DNA of 64,000 nucleotides from Microbispora siamensis (GCF_016863095.1 NZ_BOOF01000006.1:1-64000), one strand, 5' to 3'; shown: positions 32,144 through 42,881, counted from the first letter of the stretch. A program made the numbers and translations. Notes: generated by a model not told the origin, from the sequence alone.

Positions 32144-32809
32144 GTGATACGCGTCATGCTGGTCGACGACCAGGAACTGGTGCGGACCGGGTTCCGGATG
32201 GTCCTCGGGGCGCAGCCGGACATCGAGGTCGTGGGCGAGGCGGCCGACGGACTTGCGGCCGTCGAGGCGCTGCGCACGGTCGAGGCGGACGTGGTCCTCA
32301 TGGACGTCCGCATGCCGCGGATGGACGGCGTGGAGGCGGCCCGCGTCATCTGCGCGACGCCGGAGAGCCCCAAGGTGCTGATCCTGACGACGTTCGACCT
32401 CGACGAGTACGCGTTCGCCGCGATCAAGGCGGGCGCGGCGGGGTTCCTGCTGAAGGACGTGCCGCCGGCCGAGCTGATCAGCGCGATCCGGTCGGTCCAC
32501 TCGGGGGACGCGGTGGTCGCGCCGAGCACGACCCGCCGCCTGCTCGACCGCTTCGCCGTGCTCCTGCCGGAGGGCGACGAGCGGCGGCAGGACGCGGGCG
32601 TGCTGACGGCGCGGGAGCGGGAGGTGCTGGTCCACGTGGCCCGCGGCCTGTCGAACTCCGAGATCGCGACGCGGCTGCATCTCGCCGAGGCGACCGTGAA
32701 GACCCACCTCGGTCGCATCCTGGCCAAGCTGGGGCTGCGCGACCGGGCCCAGGTGGTCGTCTACGCGTACGAGACGGGCCTGGTCTCCCCCGATCATCCG
32801 CAGGGCTGA
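32144..32809 (+). CDS. NarL/LuxR-type response regulator
   Basis: A 221-residue regulator with receiver acids at residues 8-9 (LVDDQ), phospho-acceptor Asp54 (VVLMDVRMP), and a conserved Lys in LLKDVPP; C-terminal HTH LTAREREVLVHVARGLSNSEIATRLHLAEATVKTHLGRILAKLGLRDR. ATG/GTG start at 32144 gives the canonical MIRVMLVDD. It pairs with the upstream kinase and probably activates the ABC genes 114 bases downstream. A GC-rich hairpin (CCCCGG..CCGGGG, 32838-32859) separates them. Confidence 0.95.
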   Translation: MIRVMLVDDQELVRTGFRMVLGAQPDIEVVGEAADGLAAVEALRTVEADVVLMDVRMPRMDGVEAARVICATPESPKVLILTTFDLDEYAFAAIKAGAAGFLLKDVPPAELISAIRSVHSGDAVVAPSTTRRLLDRFAVLLPEGDERRQDAGVLTAREREVLVHVARGLSNSEIATRLHLAEATVKTHLGRILAKLGLRDRAQVVVYAYETGLVSPDHPQG

Positions 32810-32922
32810 GTCCCGGATACCTCGCAAGTCGCACACGCCCCGGCGGGACCGTCCCGGGGCCGCACGCGGAGAACGTCCGCGAGGCCGAGGAAACGCCCTG
32901 ATCACGGCCATAGCGTGGCGTC

Positions 32923-33666
32923 ATGACCACAACAACTCAGGTTCGCACCGCGGTCGTCGCGCGGGGACTGACGAAGGTGTACGGGCAGGGCGACGCGGCG
33001 GTGCACGCGCTGCGCGGCATCGACGTGGGTTTCGCCGCGGAGGAGTTCACCGCGATCATGGGGCCGTCCGGCTCCGGCAAGTCCACCCTGATGCACTGTC
33101 TGGCCGGATTGGACACCGTGACGGACGGGCAGGTGAGCATCGGCGGCGTCGAGATCACCGGTTTGAACGACAAGCAGCTCACGCTCCTGCGGCGCGAGCG
33201 CGTCGGGTTCATCTTCCAGGCGTTCAACCTGCTGCCGACGCTGACGGCCGAGCAGAACATCCGGCTGCCGTTGGAGATCGCGGGCCGCCAGGCCGACCAG
33301 GCGTTGTTCGACCGTGTGATCGAGACGGTCGGCCTGCGTGACCGGCTCAGGCACAGGCCGAGCGAGCTGTCGGGCGGCCAGCAGCAGCGCGTCGCCGTGG
33401 CGCGGGCGCTCATCAGCAAGCCCGAGGTGATCTTCGCCGACGAGCCGACCGGCAACCTCGACTCGCGCAGCGGCGCCGAGGTGCTGGCGTTCCTGCGCAG
33501 GTCCGTACGCGAACTCGGGCAGACGATCGTGATGGTGACCCACGACCCCGTGGCGGCGTCGTACGCCGACCGGGTGGTCTTCCTCAGGGACGGGCTGCTG
33601 GTGAGCGAGGTCCAACGGCCGACGCCGCAGGCCGTGCTCGACACGCTGATGGCGCTGGAGGCCTGA
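32923..33666 (+). CDS. ABC transporter ATPase (MacB/LolD-type)
   Basis: A 247-residue ATPase of the MacB/FtsE class: Walker A GPSGSGKST, Q loop FIFQAFNLLPTLTAEQN, signature LSGGQQQRVAVARAL and Walker B VIFADEPTGNLDS, H loop VTHDP. Such ATPases drive FtsX-type permeases that export lipids, peptides or drugs mechanically. ATG at 32923. It is followed after 3 bases by the permease gene, one operon, likely induced by the two-component system before it. Confidence 0.96.
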   Translation: MTTTTQVRTAVVARGLTKVYGQGDAAVHALRGIDVGFAAEEFTAIMGPSGSGKSTLMHCLAGLDTVTDGQVSIGGVEITGLNDKQLTLLRRERVGFIFQAFNLLPTLTAEQNIRLPLEIAGRQADQALFDRVIETVGLRDRLRHRPSELSGGQQQRVAVARALISKPEVIFADEPTGNLDSRSGAEVLAFLRRSVRELGQTIVMVTHDPVAASYADRVVFLRDGLLVSEVQRPTPQAVLDTLMALEA

Positions 33667-33669
33667 GCC

Positions 33670-36159
33670 GTGTTCAGGACCACACTCGCCGGGCTCCTGG
33701 CGCACCGCCTGCGCCTGGTGCTCACCTCCCTGGCGATCGTGCTCGGGGTCGGCTTCATCGCGGGCACGTTCGTGCTCACCGACACCATCGACGCCGGGTT
33801 CTCCCAGTCGTTCGCCGCGGACGCCGACAAGGTGGACGTGGTGGTGACGCCCAAGGACGACACCGAGCGCGACGGGAACCTGCCGGAGAGCGCGCTCGCC
33901 GCGATCAGGGCGGTGCACGGCGTCAAGGACGCCCAGCCGATGGTGTCCGGGGACGCGCCGCTGATCGGCAAGGACGGCAAGGTCGTGGGGGACTACCCCA
34001 CCGCCGGGGTGTCCATCCCGGCGAGCCGCATCAAGATCACTTCGGGGAGGGCCCCCTCCGCCGCCGGAGAGGCGGTGCTCGACAAGAACACCGCCAAAAC
34101 CCAGGGCCTCGCGCCCGGAGCCGCCGTCACCGTGCTCGACCGGGCGGGCAAGCGGCAGGAGTTCCGCCTCGTCGGGATCTTCGATGTGGGGATCGACCAG
34201 AACCTCGCCTACCGGGGAGCCGTCGCCTTCACCCCCGACTCGGCGCGGCGCGTCACCGGGGCCAAGGGCTTCACCGAGATCGACGTCGTCTCCTCGGGCC
34301 CCTCGCCGGAGAGCCTGCGTACGGCCGTCGCGGCGGCCGTACGCGACGCGAAGGTCGTGACCGGGCGGGAACGCGCCGACGAGGTGGCCAAGCGCAACCA
34401 CATGGACACGTCCTTCATCCGGCTGGGCCTGCTGCTGTTCGGCGCGGTCGCGCTGCTCGTCGCCGCGCTCGTGATCTACAACACCTTCAACATCCTGGTC
34501 GCCCAGCGGATGCGCGAGATGGCGCTGCTGCGCTGCATCGGCGCCACCAAACGGCAGGTCTTCGGCTCGATCGTGCTGGAGTCCGCCGTGGTCGGCCTGC
34601 TGTCGTCGGTGCTCGGCCTGCTGACGGGCCTCGGCCTCGGGGCCGCCGCGGTCGCCGTGCTGAGGGCCATCGGAACGGACATCCCCACGGGCACCGTGAG
34701 CCTGTCCCCGCAGACGATCGCCATCGGCATGTGCACGGGCGTCGTCGTGACGATGGCCGCCGCCCTGCTCCCGGCGCGGCAGGCCACCCGCGTGCCGCCC
34801 GTCGCGGCGCTGCGCACGCAGGTCGAGGAGCACGCGTTCCGCACCGGGGTCGTACGGGTGGTCATCGCCGCCCTGTTCGTGCTTGCGGGGGCCGGCCTCA
34901 CCGCGGCGGGCATGCTGCAGAAGCCGGGCCAGGCGGCGCTGCTGACGGTCATGGCGGGCGGCGTGCTCGTGTTCTTCGCGGTGCTCATCCTCGGCCCGGT
35001 GATCGTACGGCCGCTGAGCGGGCTGGCCGGCTGGGTGCCGGCGCGGCTGTTCGGCGTGCCGGGACGGCTCGCCGTGGACAACTCGCGGCGCAACCCCAAG
35101 CGGGCGGCGACCACCACGGTGGCCCTGACCGTCGGCGTGACGCTGATGACGTTCATGGCGGTCCTGACCTCCACGGTGCGGACCACCGTGAACGGTCAGC
35201 TCGACCAGCAGTTCCCCGCCGACTACATCCTGTCCGCGCAGACGGGCACGATCCCCCGCTCGGTCGCCGACACGCTGCGCGCGAGCCGCGACCTGGCCGC
35301 AGTGACCGAGTTCCGCGGGAAGAAGGCCAAGGTGAACGGCCGCGAGTTCGAGGTGGGCACGGTCACCCAGTCGGCCATCGGCACCGCCATCAAGCCCGAG
35401 GCGTCGTCCGGCACCATGGACGGCTTCGGCGCGGGCGAGGTCGCGGTGGCCGACTACGTCGCGCAGGACCTCGGCGTCAAGGTGGGCGACACCGTGACCG
35501 TCACGTCAGGCGGCCGGAGCACTCCGCTCAAGGTCGCGGCGGTGCTGAAGGCCGACGTGTCCCTGCTGCCGCCGTTCACCATGGCGGAGCAGGCGTTCGA
35601 ACGGCACTTCGGCAGGGTGGACGACACGCAGGTCCTGGTGGACGCCGCCGACGGCGTGGCCCCCGAGCGGGCGCGCAAAGTCGTGGACGACGCCACTGCG
35701 GCCTATCCGGCGGTCAAGGTCGGCAGCACCACCGAGATCCGCGGCCAGTTCGACGAGGCGATCGACTCGATCCTCATGATCGTCACCGGGCTGCTGGCCC
35801 TCGCGATCGTGATCTCACTGCTCGGCATCGCGAACACGCTGTCGCTGTCGGTCCACGAGCGCACCCGCGAGTCCGCGCTGCTGCGCGCCCTGGGCCTGAC
35901 CCGGCCGCAACTGCGGGGCATGCTCTCGGTCGAGGCGCTGGTCCTCGGCCTGGTGGGGGCGATCGTCGGCGTGGTCCTCGGCACCGTGTACGGCTGGGCG
36001 GCGACGGCGACGCTCACGGAGAAGGTCGCGTTCCAGCTTCCGATCGGGCAGATCCTGATCTTCATCGCCGCCTCGGGCCTGGCCGGAGTGCTCGCCGCGG
36101 TGCTGCCCGCCCGCCGTGCGGCCCGGGCCTCGGTCGTCGGGGCGCTGGCCGCCTCCTGA
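33670..36159 (+). CDS. FtsX/MacB-family permease with two FtsX cores
   Basis: An 829-residue permease with GTG start at 33670. Hydrophobic segment near residue 10-30, an extracellular periplasmic-core domain, then three membrane segments (~255-380), more helices around 390-460, a second extracellular domain (~495-690), and a last three-helix FtsX core (~700-820). This is the 8-10 helix layout of actinobacterial putative ABC permeases that pair with a MacB-like ATPase. The sequence [30 protein letters not shown] at the start is typical. Likely exports or expels an envelope-active compound. Three bases after the ATPase gene, so coupled. Confidence 0.94.
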   Translation: MFRTTLAGLLAHRLRLVLTSLAIVLGVGFIAGTFVLTDTIDAGFSQSFAADADKVDVVVTPKDDTERDGNLPESALAAIRAVHGVKDAQPMVSGDAPLIGKDGKVVGDYPTAGVSIPASRIKITSGRAPSAAGEAVLDKNTAKTQGLAPGAAVTVLDRAGKRQEFRLVGIFDVGIDQNLAYRGAVAFTPDSARRVTGAKGFTEIDVVSSGPSPESLRTAVAAAVRDAKVVTGRERADEVAKRNHMDTSFIRLGLLLFGAVALLVAALVIYNTFNILVAQRMREMALLRCIGATKRQVFGSIVLESAVVGLLSSVLGLLTGLGLGAAAVAVLRAIGTDIPTGTVSLSPQTIAIGMCTGVVVTMAAALLPARQATRVPPVAALRTQVEEHAFRTGVVRVVIAALFVLAGAGLTAAGMLQKPGQAALLTVMAGGVLVFFAVLILGPVIVRPLSGLAGWVPARLFGVPGRLAVDNSRRNPKRAATTTVALTVGVTLMTFMAVLTSTVRTTVNGQLDQQFPADYILSAQTGTIPRSVADTLRASRDLAAVTEFRGKKAKVNGREFEVGTVTQSAIGTAIKPEASSGTMDGFGAGEVAVADYVAQDLGVKVGDTVTVTSGGRSTPLKVAAVLKADVSLLPPFTMAEQAFERHFGRVDDTQVLVDAADGVAPERARKVVDDATAAYPAVKVGSTTEIRGQFDEAIDSILMIVTGLLALAIVISLLGIANTLSLSVHERTRESALLRALGLTRPQLRGMLSVEALVLGLVGAIVGVVLGTVYGWAATATLTEKVAFQLPIGQILIFIAASGLAGVLAAVLPARRAARASVVGALAAS

Positions 36160-36313
36160 CCGCCGCCCCCGCCCCCCGGCCTCGGCCGGGCCGGTACGGC
36201 GACCGCCCGGGCCGCCCGCGCGAGCGGGTGACCCGGGCGTCGGGCCGGGGCACAGACAGAGCCGGAGCGGGCCGGGGTCGTCGCCGTCGGGCCCGTGCTC
36301 GCCGCGCGGGCCG

Positions 36314-38017
36314 TCACAGGCGGCGGCCCTGGCGGTCGATCACCACCGCGAAGACCCCTGTGACGTCCTCGTACGGCGGTTCCACGGCCATGTGACCCCG
36401 TTGGGCGTCGATCCACAGGACCTCGCCCCGGCAGTTGACGGCGTTCCACGCGTGGCTGCCTCCCCCGGCCCAGCGGGTGATGAGGACCGCGGCGGCACCG
36501 TGACCACCGAAGATCAGCCGCTGCGCGATGGCCACGTACGCCCGGCGGCCGTGGCCCACGTATTCGAAGCGGTGCCCGAGCCACTCCTCGGCGCGGGCGA
36601 CGCCCCCGGTCTCCCCGGTGAGCAGCGGGCGTCCCGACCCGTCGTACTCCGGCTGCCTGCGTGCCGCCACGACGGGCTCGCCGTGCCAGGTGGACATGAC
36701 CGACAGCGCGCAGTCGACGGCGTTGTTGGACCTGAACGCGTCCTCCGTCGGGCCTTCGGCGTTGATCAGACGGATCCAGGTGCCGCGCGGGTCCGGGAAG
36801 CGCCCGCTCACCGCCTGCGCGAGGCTCACCTGGCCGTCCGGATCCGCCTCGGCCAGGCCGCCGGGCCTGCCGTACGGGCGGGTCTCCTCCAGCCGTCGCG
36901 GGCGGCCCGGGCCGTCCAGCCAGTCGCGCTCGGTCTCGTCGTGCAGCACGGCGGACCAGAAGTCGTCGGCGTCCGCGAGTTCGCCCGCCTCGGGACCGTC
37001 GTCCACGGCCATGCCCGGCTGCGTGGGAAATCTCGGCGCGGGCGCGGTCTCGGTGAGCCACTCGTCCGGTCCGGTCTGAGCCACGACCTCGTGTCCCGCC
37101 TGGGGTGGCGGCTCGGGTAGCGGCTCGCCTTCGACGGCCGGCACGGCCGTCATGGTCTCCTCGTCCGCGGCGTCGTCCTGCGTCCCGACGGGAGCGATCT
37201 CCACATGGTCAGCGCTTTCCAGGTGATCAGCGACTCCCAGGTAATCAGCGCTTTCCAGGCGATTCCCGGGCTCGGCCGGGTCCTCGACGTCGTCCTCGTG
37301 CTCCGCGTCGTCGATCCCGGCGTCGGATTCGGTGTCGGCGTCGTCCGGCCCCATCCCTGCGTCCCGGCGCTCCTCCACGGGCGCGAGGTCCCCGGAGTCG
37401 TGCGAGCGGGGCTCCCCCGAGCAGGACTCTTCCGCGCCGGACTCCTCCGTGCCGGACTTCTCCGTGCCGGACTCTTCCGCGCCGGACTCTTGCAGGGGCA
37501 ACGGCGAGCAGTCGGGTGCCGCCTCGGTGGCGGCCGCTGCGGTAGCTTCCTCAGCGATCTCCCCGGCCGCCGCCTCTTCCGCCGTCCCCCGGGCCTCCCC
37601 GGCGTCCTCGAAGTGTCCGAACTCCTCCGAGCCCTCGGAGCCCTCGGCGTCTTCGGGGTCCCCCCTGTCCCCGATGTCCCCGGTGTTCCCGGCGTCGGCG
37701 GGTGCCACGGCGGGGACGGCTTCCCGGGCGTCCGGCGACCCTGCGCGGCGCCCGATGGGCGCCGCCAGGCCGTGGCCCCCACGTCCCCCGCTCTCGCCGT
37801 TCCTCGCGGCCGGCACCACCGGCATGGTCACGGTGTCCACGCCCAGCGGCAGCGCCGCGAGCCGCACTTCCAGGCGGCGATCCTCCAGCGAGGGAGCAGG
37901 CGCCTCGGCGGCCTGCTCGTAGTCCCGCCATCGCCGGCCGTCGGCCGTCACGACCGGGTTGTACACACCGGACGGCAACCGCCACCTCGCATGCCGGCGC
38001 GCCCTTTCCTGGTTCAC
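36314..38017 (-). CDS. Papain-fold toxin domain (glutamine deamidase type) with long acidic repeat region
   Basis: A 567-residue protein. The C-terminal ~140 residues are a papain-like fold: Cys436 (NNAVDCALSVMSTWHG), His522 (GGSHAWNAVN) and Asp537 (VLWIDAQRG) form the expected triad, matching the polymorphic-toxin glutamine deamidase class. Residues ~80-330 are extremely acidic, with pentapeptide (E-ESG-) repeats coded by tandem 15-base units near 37425-37500 and 18-base repeats around 37205-37265. There is no signal peptide or membrane segment. GTG at 38017 follows GAGGAGGGGG; ATG at 38044 lacks a ribosome site. No obvious immunity gene next to it. Confidence 0.7.
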   Translation of the reverse strand: MNQERARRHARWRLPSGVYNPVVTADGRRWRDYEQAAEAPAPSLEDRRLEVRLAALPLGVDTVTMPVVPAARNGESGGRGGHGLAAPIGRRAGSPDAREAVPAVAPADAGNTGDIGDRGDPEDAEGSEGSEEFGHFEDAGEARGTAEEAAAGEIAEEATAAAATEAAPDCSPLPLQESGAEESGTEKSGTEESGAEESCSGEPRSHDSGDLAPVEERRDAGMGPDDADTESDAGIDDAEHEDDVEDPAEPGNRLESADYLGVADHLESADHVEIAPVGTQDDAADEETMTAVPAVEGEPLPEPPPQAGHEVVAQTGPDEWLTETAPAPRFPTQPGMAVDDGPEAGELADADDFWSAVLHDETERDWLDGPGRPRRLEETRPYGRPGGLAEADPDGQVSLAQAVSGRFPDPRGTWIRLINAEGPTEDAFRSNNAVDCALSVMSTWHGEPVVAARRQPEYDGSGRPLLTGETGGVARAEEWLGHRFEYVGHGRRAYVAIAQRLIFGGHGAAAVLITRWAGGGSHAWNAVNCRGEVLWIDAQRGHMAVEPPYEDVTGVFAVVIDRQGRRL

Positions 38018-38136
38018 GCGCTTGGCCCCCCTCCTCGCGCCCATCAGGGTGCCGATGGTAGAGGCGAGCCGTCCGAGGCACGGCGGGTTTTCCCAACTCC
38101 AGACCCGGCTCTCCACGGGGACCGTGCGGGGGCCGG

Positions 38137-39885
38137 TCAGCGGGCCGTGACGGTGACGGTGTGGAGGCCGGTGGCGCCGTCGGGGGCGGGCGGGACCTCG
38201 TCCGCGGTCTGGGTGTAGCCGGTCGCGTCGGTGGCCCGCACGGAGATCGTGTGCCGCCCCGGCGTCAGGTCCAGGTCGAGCGACCACTGCCGCCAGGTGT
38301 CCGGGCCGGGGACGTCGGCGAGCCTCGCCTGCCGCCACGCGCCGCCGTCCACCCGCACCTCGACCGCGTCGACGCCGCGGTGCTGGGCCCACGCGACGCC
38401 CGCCACGGTCGTACGGCCCGCCGTGACCTCGTCCCCGTCACGGGGCAGGTCGATCCTGGACTGGGTCTTGATCGGGCCCCGGGGGGCCCAGCCGCGCGGC
38501 GTCCAGTAGGCCTCGTCCCGGTCGAACCGGGTGACTCTGATCTCGGTGACCCATTTCGTCGCCGACACGTATCCGTACAGTCCGGGCACGACCTGGCGGA
38601 CCGGGAAGCCGTGAGCCTCCGGAAGCACCTCGCCGTTCATGGCGACGGCGAGCAGCGCGTCGCGGCCGTCCATGACCACGTCGACCGGTGTGCCGCAGGT
38701 CCAGCCGTCCTCGGAGATGCTGAGCAGCATGTCGGCCTCGCGGCGGATCCCGGCCTCGCGCAGCACGTCGGCGAGCCGGGCGCCGAGCCAGCGGGCGTTG
38801 CCCGCGTACGGCCCGCCGACCTCGTTGGACACGCAGGTCAGCGTGACGTCCGCCTCCGTCAGGGGGCGTCTGAGCAGGTCGGCGAAGGTCAGTTCGACCG
38901 GCCTGTCCACCAGCCCATGGATCTTCAGGGTCCAGCGGGCCGGGTCCACCGACGGCACGACGAGGGCGGTGTCCACGCGGTAGAACTCCGCGTTGCGCGT
39001 GACGAACGGCGTGAGGCCGGGAATCCGCAGGTCCGCCCCGGCGGGGATCGGCGCGGCCGGGCGCGCCGCGCGCGGCAGCATCCTGGCGACGCCGCGCCGG
39101 GCCAGTTCGGCGTCCTTGCTGCCCGACAGCAGCCATCCGCCGAGACCGGCGACGCCCGCCACCGCGACGCCCGCGGCCGCCCCGGTCAGAAGCCTGCGCC
39201 GGTCGAAGGCAGAGGGCCCCGCTCCCGCCCGCATGACGGGCGGCACGGCGGGCGGCGCCGCGGGCGGCGGGGTGGGCGGCACGGCGGGGCTGGGCTCCGC
39301 CGCACGGATCTCCTCCCGAACGCCCTCCTCCCCAACACTCCCGGCCCTCGTGCTCTCGGCCGGCACGGCCGCTGCCAGGGGCGTTTCGCTCATGCCCCGG
39401 TCGGCGGCCCGGCTGGCGGCCACGTAGTCCTCCTCGCCGCTGCCCATGGCACGGCGCGTCAGGCGCGACAGGGTCCAGGCGCCGGCCGCGGCGCCCGCGA
39501 GTGAGGGCAGGACGTGCGCCGCCCCCGCGTCCGGCCGGGACAGCGCGGCGGCGGCCCCGACGAGGCCGAACAGGGCCAGTCCCAGCGTGCCGTACGCCGT
39601 CCGGCGGCGGGCGAGCAGGCCGAGACCGGCGGCGACGAGGGCGAGCACGACGACGATGCCGCCGAGCAGGACCGGCTTGTCGTTGGAGCCGAAGGCGCGG
39701 ATCGCCCATTCCTTGACGCCGGTGGGCGTGGCGTCGACGATCGCGCCGCCCACGGCGACGACCGGCGCGGCGCCGGGGTCGATCAGACCGGCGACGATCT
39801 GGGCCGCCCCGAGCGCCACCGCGCCGGCGACGAGGCCGGTCAGCGCGGCCGCCCAGGCGGGCATGCGGGTGCCTGCTGCGTTCAC
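38137..39885 (-). CDS. Membrane-anchored YedY-like molybdopterin oxidoreductase
   Basis: A 582-residue protein: four membrane segments in residues ~12-145, a Pro/Ala-rich linker, a second hydrophobic segment (~232-255) and then the sulfite-oxidase-type Moco domain with ligand Cys351 (TLTCVSNEVGGPY), GARLADVLREAGI and the C-terminal Mo-co dimerisation domain (VAGVAWAQHRGVDAVEVRVDGGAWR). It reduces or oxidises a small substrate, perhaps sulfoxides as in MsrP, with the catalytic domain outside the membrane. GTG at 39885. Single-chain, with no heme subunit adjacent. Confidence 0.88.
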   Translation of the reverse strand: MNAAGTRMPAWAAALTGLVAGAVALGAAQIVAGLIDPGAAPVVAVGGAIVDATPTGVKEWAIRAFGSNDKPVLLGGIVVVLALVAAGLGLLARRRTAYGTLGLALFGLVGAAAALSRPDAGAAHVLPSLAGAAAGAWTLSRLTRRAMGSGEEDYVAASRAADRGMSETPLAAAVPAESTRAGSVGEEGVREEIRAAEPSPAVPPTPPPAAPPAVPPVMRAGAGPSAFDRRRLLTGAAAGVAVAGVAGLGGWLLSGSKDAELARRGVARMLPRAARPAAPIPAGADLRIPGLTPFVTRNAEFYRVDTALVVPSVDPARWTLKIHGLVDRPVELTFADLLRRPLTEADVTLTCVSNEVGGPYAGNARWLGARLADVLREAGIRREADMLLSISEDGWTCGTPVDVVMDGRDALLAVAMNGEVLPEAHGFPVRQVVPGLYGYVSATKWVTEIRVTRFDRDEAYWTPRGWAPRGPIKTQSRIDLPRDGDEVTAGRTTVAGVAWAQHRGVDAVEVRVDGGAWRQARLADVPGPDTWRQWSLDLDLTPGRHTISVRATDATGYTQTADEVPPAPDGATGLHTVTVTAR

Positions 39886-39932
39886 GTTCCGAACGCTACG
39901 CCCGCCCGTCCTCCCGGGGTCTTACGGCGGTA

Positions 39933-40535
39933 TTACGAGACGACCTCGGCGATCACCGGGGCGATGGCCCGGAACGCCTTGCCCCGGTGGCTGATCGCGT
40001 CCTTCTCCTCGGCCGACATCTCGGACGTCGTGCGGGTGTCGCCGTCCGGCACGAAGATCGGGTCGTAGCCGAAGCCGCCCGTGCCGCGCCGTTCGCGGAT
40101 GAGGTGGCCGTGCACGGCCCCCTCCACCACGTGCTCCTCCCCCGTCGGCAGCGCGAGCGCGGCCGTGCAGGCGAAGTGGGCCTGGCGGCGGCCGTCCGGC
40201 ACGTCGGCGATCTGCGCGAGCAGCAGGTCGAGGTTGGCGTCGTCGTCGCCGTGGCGGCCCGACCAGCGGGCGGAGAAGATGCCCGGCATGCCGTTCAAGG
40301 CCTCGACGCACAGGCCGGAGTCGTCGGCGATGGCGGGCAGGCCGCTCTGCGAGGCGACCGCGTGCGCCTTGAGCAGCGCGTTCTCCGCGAACGTGAGGCC
40401 GGTTTCGGCCACGTCGCCGATGTGTGGGAACGCTTCGAGGCCGACGAGTTCGACCGGCACACCGGCGTCGGCGAGGATCCGGCGCAGTTCGACGATCTTC
40501 CCGGCGTTGCGGGTGGCCAGGACCACCTTGTTCAT
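39933..40535 (-). CDS. rdgB: Non-canonical purine NTP pyrophosphatase (RdgB/HAM1)
   Basis: A 200-residue enzyme: N-terminal VLATRNAGKIVELRRIL (P-loop-like SxxxTRNxxK), FAENALLKA, IADDSGLCVEALNGMPGIFSARW, and GGFGYDPIFVPDG. It hydrolyses ITP/dITP/XTP to the monophosphate. ATG at 40535. It follows rph in a cluster that mirrors the mycobacterial order rph-rdgB. Confidence 0.96.
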   Translation of the reverse strand: MNKVVLATRNAGKIVELRRILADAGVPVELVGLEAFPHIGDVAETGLTFAENALLKAHAVASQSGLPAIADDSGLCVEALNGMPGIFSARWSGRHGDDDANLDLLLAQIADVPDGRRQAHFACTAALALPTGEEHVVEGAVHGHLIRERRGTGGFGYDPIFVPDGDTRTTSEMSAEEKDAISHRGKAFRAIAPVIAEVVS

Positions 40536-40564
40536 GCTGACGTCCTCGCTGGTGTCCACGGTGT

Positions 40565-41281
40565 TCAGGAGAGGGCTTCCATCTGGAGGCGGGTGAGTTC
40601 GGCACAGCCGGTCGCGGCCAGGTCGAGCAGGCCGTTGAGCGCCGTCCGGTCGAACGGCGTGCCCTCGGCGGTGCCCTGCACCTCGACGTAGTCGCCCCTG
40701 CCGGTCATCACCACGTTCATGTCGGTCTCGGCCTTGACGTCCTCGCTGTAGTCGAGGTCGAGCATCGGCTCGGTGCCGACGACGCCGACCGAGACGGCGG
40801 CGACCGAGTTCACCAGGGGGTCGCCGGGGCACATCCGGCGCTGCCGCATCCAGGCGATCGCGTCGGCGAGGGCGACGTACGCGCCGGTGATGGCCGCGGT
40901 GCGGGTGCCGCCGTCGGCCTGCAGCACGTCGCAGTCGAGCAGGACGGAGTTCTCCCCCAGGGCCTTGTAGTCGACACAGGCCCGCAGGGACCTGCCGATC
41001 AGCCGGGAGATCTCGTGGGTGCGCCCGCCGATCTTGCCGCGGACCGACTCGCGGTCGTTGCGCGTGTTGGTCGCCCGGGGCAGCATGGCGTACTCGGCCG
41101 TCACCCAGCCGAGACCGCTGCCCTTGCGCCAGCGGGGCACGCCGCTCTCCACCGTCGCGGCGCACAACACCCTGGTGCCCCCGAACTCCACCAGTACGGA
41201 ACCCTCCGCGTGGGCGAGCCAGTTCCGGGTGATGGTCACGGGGCGAAGCTGGTCGGAACGACGACCGTGTGAACGAGCCAT
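40565..41281 (-). CDS. rph: Ribonuclease PH
   Basis: A 238-residue phosphorolytic tRNA 3'-trimming exoribonuclease. N-terminal [12 protein letters not shown] and the phosphate-site Arg/Asp residues ([77 protein letters not shown]) are intact. It starts six bases after the MBL gene's stop in the operon direction, so they are cotranscribed. It matures the CCA-less ends of tRNA precursors. Confidence 0.97.
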   Translation of the reverse strand: MARSHGRRSDQLRPVTITRNWLAHAEGSVLVEFGGTRVLCAATVESGVPRWRKGSGLGWVTAEYAMLPRATNTRNDRESVRGKIGGRTHEISRLIGRSLRACVDYKALGENSVLLDCDVLQADGGTRTAAITGAYVALADAIAWMRQRRMCPGDPLVNSVAAVSVGVVGTEPMLDLDYSEDVKAETDMNVVMTGRGDYVEVQGTAEGTPFDRTALNGLLDLAATGCAELTRLQMEALS

Positions 41282-41286
41282 ACGGG

Positions 41287-42039
41287 TCACCCTAGGTCAT
41301 ACACGGCCCCGCTCCGCGCCAACTCCATCGGGCCGGCGAAGCCGCCGCGCGAGGCGTCCTCCAGGATGCGGGACTTGTCGTACCACGGGACGAGATGGGT
41401 CAGGACGAGCGCGCCGGCCTCGGCACGGGCGGCGTGCTCGGCCGCCTGCCTGCCGCTCAGGTGCAGGCCTGGGGTCAGGCCCGGCTGGTCGAGGAAGGAC
41501 GCCTCGCACAGCAGGACGTCGGCCTCGTGGGCCAGCTTGACCAGTTCGGCCGACTCGCCGGTGTCCGCCGAGTACGCGACGGAACGGCCCTGGTGGGTGA
41601 CGCGGAAGCCGTAGGTCTCCACGGGGTGGTTCATCGGGGCGGCCGTCACCTCGAACGGGCCGACGTGCCGGGTGCCGGGCGACAGCCGTACGAAGTCGAA
41701 GGAGTTCTCCAGCACGGGCTCGTCCGGCATCGCGTACGCCGCGTTGAGCCGCTTGGAGGCGCCGCCGGGGGCGTGGACGGGCACCTTCGGCAGCGGGCCG
41801 TCCGGGGTGTAGGTGCGCACCACGTGGTAGGCGCACAGGTCGAGGCAGTGGTCGGCGTGCAGGTGGGACAGGAGGATGGCGTCGACGTCGTAGAGCCCGG
41901 CGTGCCGCTGCAGCGCGCCCAGCGATCCGTTGCCGAAGTCGAGCAGCAGCCGGAAGCCCTCGGCCTCCAGCAGGTAGCAGGAGGACGGGCTGTCGGGGCC
42001 GGGGAAGCTGCCCGAGCACCCGATGATCGTCAACTTCAT
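41287..42039 (-). CDS. Metallo-beta-lactamase-fold hydrolase (RNase Z / cyclic-nucleotide PDE-like)
   Basis: A 250-residue MBL protein with HLHADHCLD (His59, His61, Asp63, His64) and the downstream [18 protein letters not shown] (Asp), LLCEASF and LTHLVPW motifs. It is the homologue of the gene next to murI in mycobacteria, reported there as an atypical cyclic-nucleotide phosphodiesterase and sometimes called RNase Z-like. Its ATG overlaps the murI stop by 4 bases, so they are coupled. Confidence 0.93.
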   Translation of the reverse strand: MKLTIIGCSGSFPGPDSPSSCYLLEAEGFRLLLDFGNGSLGALQRHAGLYDVDAILLSHLHADHCLDLCAYHVVRTYTPDGPLPKVPVHAPGGASKRLNAAYAMPDEPVLENSFDFVRLSPGTRHVGPFEVTAAPMNHPVETYGFRVTHQGRSVAYSADTGESAELVKLAHEADVLLCEASFLDQPGLTPGLHLSGRQAAEHAARAEAGALVLTHLVPWYDKSRILEDASRGGFAGPMELARSGAVYDLG

Positions 42040-42881
42040 CGCGAACTCCCTACGCCGCTGACGTCGCCGATGCCGGAGGCGGTCCGCTCCACCGACTGGA
42101 GCTCGGGACCGAGGAAGCGCTGCCCGAGGCGTTCGAACAGTTCGGTGTCGCCGGTCGCCCGGAAGCGGTGCTTCGGCTCGCCCGCGCCGTTGGACAGCCC
42201 GCGGTCGTGCAGGATGCGATAGACGTCCTTGGCCGTCTCCTCGGCGCTGGACACCAGCGTGACCCCGTCCCCGGCGACGTACGAGAGGGCACCGGTCAGC
42301 AGCGGGTAGTGCGTGCAGCCGAGGATGAGCGTGTCGCAGCCCGCGTCCTGGATCGGCTTGAGGTAGCCCCTGACCACCTCGATGAGCTCCTCGCTCATCG
42401 TCTCGCCCCGCTCGACGAACTCCACGAGCAGGGGGGCGGCCACCGCGACCAGCTCGACGTCGGGGGCGGCGGCGAAGGCGTCGTGGTAGGCCATCGACTC
42501 GATGGTGGCCCGCGTGGCGATCACGCCGACCCTGCCGTTCCTCGTGGCCCGCACGGCCCGCCGGGTGGCGGGCTGGATCACCTCGACGACCGGAACGTCG
42601 TAGCGCTCCCTGGCATCCCTGAGCACGGCCGAGCTCGCGCTGTTGCACGCGATGACCAGCATCTTCACGTCATGCTCGACCAGGTGGTCCATGACCTCCA
42701 GCGCGTACGCGCGGAGCTCGGCGATGCTCTTGGGCCCGTACGGCTGGTGGGCCGTGTCGGCCACGTAGAAGATCGATTCGTGGGGCAGCTGGTCGATGAT
42801 CGCCCGGGCGACCGTAAGGCCGCCCACGCCACTGTCAAAGATCCCGATCGCCCTGGTGTTGTCCTCCGGCACGCTTCCCAA
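42036..42881 (-). CDS. murI: Glutamate racemase
   Basis: A 281-residue racemase with [14 protein letters not shown] (first acid/base), VIACNSASS (first catalytic Cys) and LGCTHYPLL (second Cys). It supplies D-Glu for peptidoglycan. First gene of the minus-strand unit murI-MBL-rph-rdgB. ATG at 42881, then 71 bases of spacer to the thioesterase gene. Normal length. Confidence 0.97.
   Translation of the reverse strand: MGSVPEDNTRAIGIFDSGVGGLTVARAIIDQLPHESIFYVADTAHQPYGPKSIAELRAYALEVMDHLVEHDVKMLVIACNSASSAVLRDARERYDVPVVEVIQPATRRAVRATRNGRVGVIATRATIESMAYHDAFAAAPDVELVAVAAPLLVEFVERGETMSEELIEVVRGYLKPIQDAGCDTLILGCTHYPLLTGALSYVAGDGVTLVSSAEETAKDVYRILHDRGLSNGAGEPKHRFRATGDTELFERLGQRFLGPELQSVERTASGIGDVSGVGSSR

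Noticed and set aside
30608..32911. A 767-residue minus-strand open frame over the kinase and regulator genes
   Set aside because: Low-complexity shadow of the opposite strand; real domains are on the plus strand.
32902..34833. A 643-residue minus-strand frame over the ABC genes
   Set aside because: His/Gly/Arg-rich antisense artefact with no conserved motif.
38018..38044. ATG at 38044 as start of the toxin-domain gene
   Set aside because: No ribosome site in front; the GTG at 38017 has GAGGAGGGGG upstream.
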